Source of the DNA: UBA6776 sp964636785
GTDB lineage: Bacteria > Bdellovibrionota > Bdellovibrionia > Bdellovibrionales > UBA1609
DNA length: 8,684 nt
Direction of reading: 5' to 3'
NCBI GenBank assembly: GCA_964636785.1
Contig: CAZWVK010000109.1
Span: forward strand, 1-8,684
This document shows positions 5,691 through 8,684 of this stretch, in pieces; within the stretch, counting starts at the first letter, position 1; each line of letters opens with the position of its first letter. The notes beneath the pieces are model-generated. The model did not search any database and was not told where the DNA came from. It worked only from the letters and a program-made list of their open reading frames with translations. Position numbers and translations under genes: made by a program.

Positions 5691-6728
5691 TTAGTTGCTG
5701 ACTCGAGTAATCCTAGCATAGATATACTCTCCGAGACGTCTGTGGCCGAGTGGGCTCGGGTGAATATCATCCCCCCTTTCAGGGGCATTGAAAAATTGAT
5801 GACCCTCGAATTTCATTGCGACGTCAGCAACATTGATAAACAAGGAATTTGTATCGTTTGCTATTTCACCTAATGCCAAAGCATCTGAGTCCGGATGCTC
5901 TCGAAAGACTTTCGCGTGGATCGAGTTTATAAGAACCACTCGAGCTCCTCGGGCCTGCAACTCATTAATCATACTACGAATATTTGTTTTAAAATCATCC
6001 GGACCAACTCGTGGGATGAACTCGGATGCAAAGGAACTCTCTAAAACCAAAGAATGTGCAAAGAGCGCAAGATGAGCGCGCTGCAAAAATTTTCTTATTC
6101 GCAATCGATACATCGTTACAAGGCTTAGCTCCTTGTCAGGTATTCCTAAAAACCCTGCTGTGGTATCGTTGTGACCAAAGTGGATAAGCGCAAGCGACAC
6201 TTTGTCAGTCCCACTCACCTCCGAGGAGACCGAATGTAGACCTTGGTGGCTCGTATATCCACCCACTGCAAAGTTGCGAATAACGACCTTTTTGTTTGGA
6301 TCACTCTCTTGAATCAGCTGCCCTAGAACATTGGTATAATTCGCTGCGGCCTCCAAACCGGCTGTGCAGGAATCGCCAAAACTTAAAATAGAAAATTCCT
6401 CGTCTGTGTTTGAAGGAGTATCGAGATTCTCGACTCTGAACCCAGCGGCATTTGTGCGAAAGGTCCATTTACGGTGCGTGTGGGATTCAGAAAAAGGTAT
6501 GGCAAGATTTGGCTTATAGGTCCAAAAGAGTTTTCGATTCAGTTGATAAAAATACCGATCCGTCGGCTGTAAATGATCTTCATGATAAAAGCTCTTCGAG
6601 ATCTTTTGAAGATGGATTTGGTCGCGTTGAAGGTATAGACGAGCCGCGAACTCAAGGATTGCGACAAATACAACTGCAATCGCCAAAACTATGACGCCAT
6701 CTCTTAAAAATTTTAGAATGAAGGGCAT
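5691..6728 (-). CDS. Membrane-anchored SGNH/GDSL-type hydrolase or esterase
   Basis: A 345-aa protein. A hydrophobic segment at 11-29 (VIVLAIAVVFVAILEFAA) should anchor it in the inner membrane with the catalytic domain in the periplasm. The SGNH blocks are all present: block I GDSCTAG at 118-124 with nucleophile Ser120; block II VGGYTS at 155-160 with the oxyanion Gly; block III GHND at 185-188 with Asn187; block V DIHPSPLGH at 321-329 with catalytic Asp321 and His323. The family deacylates or deacetylates lipids and glycans; the anchor suggests an envelope substrate such as peptidoglycan or exopolysaccharide, which is inference. The N-terminal region 40-105 (YKPNLAIPFSE, TFRTNAAGFR) matches the small domain seen before GDS in many anchored SGNH proteins. 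The ATG at 6728 lacks a Shine-Dalgarno and lies almost on the predicted transcription start. Confidence 0.9.
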   Translation of the reverse strand: MPFILKFLRDGVIVLAIAVVFVAILEFAARLYLQRDQIHLQKISKSFYHEDHLQPTDRYFYQLNRKLFWTYKPNLAIPFSESHTHRKWTFRTNAAGFRVENLDTPSNTDEEFSILSFGDSCTAGLEAAANYTNVLGQLIQESDPNKKVVIRNFAVGGYTSHQGLHSVSSEVSGTDKVSLALIHFGHNDTTAGFLGIPDKELSLVTMYRLRIRKFLQRAHLALFAHSLVLESSFASEFIPRVGPDDFKTNIRSMINELQARGARVVLINSIHAKVFREHPDSDALALGEIANDTNSLFINVADVAMKFEGHQFFNAPERGDDIHPSPLGHRRLGEYIYARITRVSN

Positions 6729-6737
6729 GTGGCTATA

Positions 6738-6766
6738 ATTCTATTCAGAGGAAAAAGTGAGGGCAA
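6738..6766 (-). promoter_or_regulatory. Predicted sigma-70-type promoter for the SGNH hydrolase, implying an almost leaderless mRNA
   Basis: On the minus strand TTGCCC (6766-6761), a 17-base spacer and TAGAAT (6743-6738) match the sigma-70 consensus at 4/6 and 5/6. The expected transcription start is near 6731, only about three bases before the ATG at 6728. It lies in the gap between the alkyltransferase-like gene (stop at 6790) and the hydrolase. Confidence 0.5.
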
Positions 6767-6789
6767 GTCGATATTGCTTATCAAAACTC

Positions 6790-7122
6790 TTACGCTTTCC
6801 TTCTCCGTCTTACATCTTTTCGCCATTGATAGATTTCCAAATCAAGAGCTCCTTCGGGCGTGATTTCGATGCCTTCCTTTTGAAGAAGATGTCTTTGCAC
6901 TACAAAGGCTTCAGACCCACGATGAAAGGAAATTTTGCCTTTGGAATTGATCACACGCTGCCAGGGGATGCGATACTTTTTAGAGCAGGAATTTAGAATC
7001 CACCCAACACCTCTCGCACCATGAGGCTTGCCTGCGATCTTGGCTATCTGACCGTAGGTGGCAATTTTTCCTTTAGGAATCTGTTTTACGGATGCAATCA
7101 CCTTTTTGGTGAAGGCATTCAT
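6790..7122 (-). CDS. atl: Alkyltransferase-like protein (ATL), MGMT DNA-binding domain with Trp in place of the reactive Cys
   Basis: A 110-aa protein matching the C-terminal domain of O6-alkylguanine-DNA alkyltransferases. Visible are IPKGKIATYGQIAKIAG (15-31, with Tyr23 of the base-flipping helix), GARGVGW (36-41, with the Arg37 finger) and IPWQRV (52-57). Trp54 replaces the Cys of PCHRV, so it cannot take up alkyl groups. ATL proteins bind O6-alkylguanine, flip it and pass the lesion to nucleotide excision repair. The C-terminus is very basic (RKDVRRRRKA), fitting DNA binding. I use the ATG at 7122 because it gives the usual family length (100-110 aa) and has GAAG upstream. An ATG at 7167 would add 15 residues (6790-7167) and could overlap an upstream stop as ATGA if the gene before the N gap runs in that frame. 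Confidence 0.9.
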   Translation of the reverse strand: MNAFTKKVIASVKQIPKGKIATYGQIAKIAGKPHGARGVGWILNSCSKKYRIPWQRVINSKGKISFHRGSEAFVVQRHLLQKEGIEITPEGALDLEIYQWRKDVRRRRKA

Positions 7123-7209
7123 CTTCAGTGTTCTTCGCGGCGCTGATTCTAAAGTCTTTAAGCTCATTGCCCAGTCTTAGAGATGTCTTTTGCCAAGTTC
7201 ACTTTGGCA

Positions 7210-7309
7210 NNNNNNNNNNNNNNNNNNNNNNNNNNNNNNNNNNNNNNNNNNNNNNNNNNNNNNNNNNNNNNNNNNNNNNNNNNNNNNNNNNNNNNNNNNN
7301 NNNNNNNNN
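7210..7309. other. Assembly gap, 100 N
   Basis: A run of exactly 100 N, the usual placeholder for a gap of unknown length. Any reading frame drawn through it is unreliable. The sequence on its two sides may be further apart than shown, or may belong to different genes. Confidence 0.98.
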
Positions 7310-7530
7310 TTTGTCCCAAAGAAGGAATTCACCTCGAGCGATTGAATATAATAATCTGAGTTCTCTTCGATGATTTTGATTTCATCCTTGCTATTCAGAA
7401 GAAACACAAAAGTACCCTTGAGACCAGAAAATCCATTTTCGAATTCAATTTGGTATTTTCCGGACAGATCAGTGGCAACGGCTGAAGCTGAAAACCAAAG
7501 AAGGGATAGAATCAAAAACAATCTTTTCAT
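7310..7530 (-). CDS. Small exported protein, 3' part lost in the assembly gap
   Basis: The ATG at 7530 has GGGAG seven bases upstream. Residues 1-19 are a clear Sec signal peptide (MKRLFLILSLLWFSASAVA) with likely cleavage before TDLSGKY. The visible mature part, about 54 residues, is rich in beta-type strands (KGTFVFLLNS, DEIKIIEENS, YYIQSLEVN), suggesting a small periplasmic or secreted beta protein. I do not recognise a family. The frame that joins across the N run to a TAA at 7177 gives the ending CQSELGKRHL, but the gap length is unknown. The other open frame beyond the gap reads AKVNLAKDISKTGQ and stops at 7164, overlapping an ATG at 7167. Its signal peptide closely resembles that of the plus-strand gene at 8222, so the two may be paralogues. 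Confidence 0.7.
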
Positions 7531-7594
7531 TGAAATCTCCCATGTGAATGACTGATTTATCTTATATCCTCGATGGTCAAGTAAAGCCGTTCAC

Positions 7595-7628
7595 ACCCTC
7601 TGTAAAATTTACGCGCGCCTTTGAGGGT
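7595..7628. repeat. Nested inverted repeat in the gap between two secreted-protein genes
   Basis: ACCCTC (7595-7600) is complementary to GAGGGT (7623-7628). Between them GTAAA-A-TTTAC (7602-7612) is an 11-base palindrome, followed by the GC-rich CGCGCGCC. It lies just after the stop of the 109-aa gene (7655) and upstream of the next start (7530). There is no T tract, so it could be an operator, an mRNA-stabilising hairpin or chance. Confidence 0.35.
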
Positions 7629-7654
7629 CAAAGTTCGCTAAGCAGAAGCCCTGG

Positions 7655-7984
7655 CTAAAATGCTCCACGCCTTAGAAGAATCAATGAGCCATCATGGATA
7701 GGCATATTGCGTATAACGATGGAAAAGCCATACTGAGCTAGTGGATTCTCCCTTAAAAGGTCTTCCTTGTCTGCATCCGAGAGAGCTTTCTCAAATCCAA
7801 GCAGTACCAATCCATCCGCCCTCATTTTAGCGGAAACCAAAATGGCCTGTGTCCCTGCTTCGACCCCAGCATAGCGACTGGTGCGAAACTCATACAAGCC
7901 TCCCATTTCAAAACTCGCAGCCTGTACGGCAGTGGCAAAAGACAATATGATCATCACACTGATCAAGTTTAAAATCTGATTCAT
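7655..7984 (-). CDS. Small exported protein of unknown function (109 aa)
   Basis: I set the start at the ATG at 7984, which has AGGAG (7997-7993) eight bases upstream and begins a signal peptide: MNQILNLISVMIILSFATAVQA, cleavage likely after VQA before ASFEMGG. The longer frame back to 8071 would put 29 residues before this signal and is rejected. The mature protein, about 87 residues, has no cysteine and no membrane segment. It mixes strands (TQAILVSAKM, GLVLLGF, GFSIVIRN) with one acidic helix (SDADKEDLLREN) and ends in a basic hydrophobic stretch (LILLRRGAF). No family recognised. It lies between two other small exported proteins, and its promoter faces away from the plus-strand one. A periplasmic or secreted location is likely. 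Confidence 0.72.
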   Translation of the reverse strand: MNQILNLISVMIILSFATAVQAASFEMGGLYEFRTSRYAGVEAGTQAILVSAKMRADGLVLLGFEKALSDADKEDLLRENPLAQYGFSIVIRNMPIHDGSLILLRRGAF

Positions 7985-7992
7985 TATTAGCA

Positions 7993-7997
7993 CTCCT
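7993..7997 (-). promoter_or_regulatory. Shine-Dalgarno AGGAG that fixes the start at 7984
   Basis: AGGAG on the minus strand lies eight bases before the ATG at 7984, the codon that begins the signal peptide. This decides against the upstream in-frame start at 8071. Confidence 0.65.
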
Positions 7998-8015
7998 GTT
8001 GGCATATAGAGTTCA

Positions 8016-8046
8016 GTTATAAACAACATCAATACGAACCTGTCCA
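8016..8046 (-). promoter_or_regulatory. Candidate promoter for the 109-aa exported protein
   Basis: On the minus strand TGGACA (8046-8041; 5/6 to TTGACA) and TATAAC (8021-8016; 5/6 to TATAAT) are separated by 19 bases, which is on the long side. Transcription would start near 8009, leaving room for the Shine-Dalgarno at 7997-7993. Confidence 0.4.
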
Positions 8047-8122
8047 CTATAATGCTGATCCTGACTCGCAATGAAATTATGAGTTCCTTTTAGTAAGCAG
8101 GAATGACGTTTTACGGCACAAA

Positions 8123-8151
8123 TTGCGATCAAATTGAACTGATTTGATAAG
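8123..8151 (+). promoter_or_regulatory. Candidate promoter for the 105-aa exported protein
   Basis: TTGCGA (8123-8128), a 17-base spacer and GATAAG (8146-8151) each match the sigma-70 consensus at 4/6. They would give a leader of about 60 bases before the ATG at 8222. With the minus-strand promoter at 8016-8046 this forms a divergent promoter region. Confidence 0.35.
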
Positions 8152-8208
8152 GGCATGGTATGCAGCTTGCTCTAGATCCTCCCCGTGTGTGTTTGTTCCA
8201 TTTCTAAT

Positions 8209-8214
8209 AAGGAG
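8209..8214 (+). promoter_or_regulatory. Shine-Dalgarno AAGGAG that fixes the start at 8222
   Basis: AAGGAG ends seven bases before the ATG at 8222, where the signal peptide begins. The in-frame start at 8144 lacks such a site and would place 26 residues ahead of the signal. Confidence 0.75.
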
Positions 8215-8221
8215 AATCTCT

Positions 8222-8539
8222 ATGAGAACCGTATTCATACTTGCCTTAAGCTTTTTAGGTTTTTCGGCTTCTGCAGTGGCTTGTGACTTAAACGACGCCT
8301 ACGAAGTGGCGGGTGATGTGCTAAGCTTTGATTATTCAAAGGAAAATCATATTTTTCTTGGCACGCCCAAGTTTATGTCAGGGATTAAAGGGCGGACAAA
8401 TGATATCGAGATCCAGTTCGCCATTATCAACAAAAATCCAAAATTATTTGGAGTATCAGTTATGGGGAAAGTCTTGATTCTACAATCGGATGAGTGCAGA
8501 GGGAGACTCGAAATTACACCGACCTATCTGCTTAAGTAA
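8222..8539 (+). CDS. Small exported protein of unknown function with two cysteines (105 aa)
   Basis: The ATG at 8222 follows AAGGAG and opens a signal peptide, MRTVFILALSFLGFSASAVA, cleaved probably between Ala20 and Cys21. Cys21 directly after the cleavage site invites a lipoprotein reading, but the -3 residue is Ala, not Leu/Val/Ile, so the lipobox is poor. A second cysteine (Cys92, in DECRG) makes a disulfide more likely. The mature part of 85 residues has strands at 61-70 (DIEIQFAIIN), 77-88 (GVSVMGKVLILQ) and 94-99, suggesting a small beta-rich periplasmic or secreted protein. No family recognised. The FSASAVA-x-DL end of the signal peptide is shared with the gene starting at 7530. The next gene begins 24 bases after its stop on the same strand, so they may share a transcript. 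Confidence 0.75.
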   Translation: MRTVFILALSFLGFSASAVACDLNDAYEVAGDVLSFDYSKENHIFLGTPKFMSGIKGRTNDIEIQFAIINKNPKLFGVSVMGKVLILQSDECRGRLEITPTYLLK

Positions 8540-8563
8540 CTCCTGCCTTCATAATCGTGAGTC

Positions 8564-8684
8564 ATGAAAGTACAGGTTCGAGTGAAACCAAACTCAAGAC
8601 AAGAGAGCGTTGAGATCCAATCCGATGGAACTTATGTGGTCAGGGTCAATGCTCCACCGATTGAAGGGCGCGCTAATGAACGTG
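8564..8684 (+). CDS. DUF167 / YggU family protein (3' end outside window)
   Basis: Forty residues of the N-terminus are visible from the ATG at 8564. They carry the DUF167 signature: VRVKPNSR (5-12), a short strand pair (VEIQSDG, YVVRVNAPP), and APPIEGRAN near 30-38, where the family has the highly conserved A/RPPxxGKAN. Family members are about 75-100 aa, cytosolic and widespread, with an unknown biochemical role. They are often encoded beside genes for YggS/YggT or pyrroline-5-carboxylate reductase, which are not seen here but might follow. No strong Shine-Dalgarno is visible; GTGAG lies just before the ATG. Confidence 0.85.
   Translation, partial: MKVQVRVKPNSRQESVEIQSDGTYVVRVNAPPIEGRANER

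Noticed and set aside
6764..6777. GCAA...TTGC repeat after the ATL stop as a terminator
   Set aside because: The stem is only four pairs and its arm overlaps the -35 of the hydrolase promoter.
6757..6996. Plus-strand ORF of 79 codons
   Set aside because: It is antisense to the ATL gene, whose motifs are unmistakable.
7177..7530. Single continuous 117-aa ORF through the N run
   Set aside because: The gap length is a placeholder, so frame continuity across it is meaningless. Only the part up to 7310 is annotated.
7985..8071. N-terminal extension of the 109-aa exported protein to 8071
   Set aside because: It would put 29 residues before a clear signal peptide, and the AGGAG at 7997-7993 supports the start at 7984.
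8104..8145. Tiny ORF (ATG at 8104, 13 codons) in the divergent promoter region
   Set aside because: The purine tract lies directly against the ATG, the product is too short to judge, and it overlaps the proposed promoter of the downstream gene.
8222..8290. Lipoprotein reading of the 105-aa protein (Cys right after the signal peptide)
   Set aside because: The -3 residue is Ala, giving a poor lipobox, and a second Cys at 92 offers a disulfide partner.

Overview
The window is 8,684 bases of bacterial DNA of moderate, AT-leaning base composition. It comes from a draft assembly: positions 7210-7309 are a run of exactly 100 N. Cleavable Sec signal peptides on three small proteins, a membrane-anchored SGNH hydrolase, an alkyltransferase-like DNA-repair protein and a DUF167/YggU protein point to a Gram-negative bacterium. 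Small secreted proteins with 'FSASAVA' signal peptides would suit the Bdellovibrionota or a neighbouring proteobacterial lineage, but that placement is a guess. No rRNA, tRNA, CRISPR array, transposase or phage gene is visible. Genes are tightly packed, and many junctions overlap by 4-17 bases.

Region 1 (1-2576) is a convergent pair of operons. On the plus strand, the end of an unidentified gene overlaps the start of a small HxD...H protein of the aspartyl/asparaginyl beta-hydroxylase type (2-oxoglutarate/Fe(II)). On the minus strand, a second such protein (217 aa) is followed by an unrecognised 129-aa protein and a 199-aa short-chain dehydrogenase. These three are joined by GTGA and ATGA stop/start overlaps. 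The two operons collide tail to tail with a 44-base coding overlap. Two hydroxylase-like proteins, one oxidoreductase and one unknown, so closely linked, suggest a modification pathway for a small molecule, peptide or surface glycan. The substrate cannot be read from sequence.

Region 2 (2741-5603) is a four-gene minus-strand operon: a GNAT-like protein, a 338-aa polytopic membrane protein with conserved-looking histidines, a 131-aa protein with one N-terminal membrane segment, and a 275-aa polytopic protein resembling the HTTM / vitamin K-dependent carboxylase-like superfamily. This is the best candidate in the window for an undescribed membrane system.

Region 3 (5691-7167) holds a membrane-anchored SGNH/GDSL hydrolase, whose best promoter would leave a leader of only a few bases, and an alkyltransferase-like protein in which tryptophan replaces the MGMT cysteine (PWQRV).

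Region 4 (7177-8684) holds three small exported proteins. One is cut by the N gap, and two of them share nearly the same signal peptide end. The window ends in the start of a DUF167/YggU gene.
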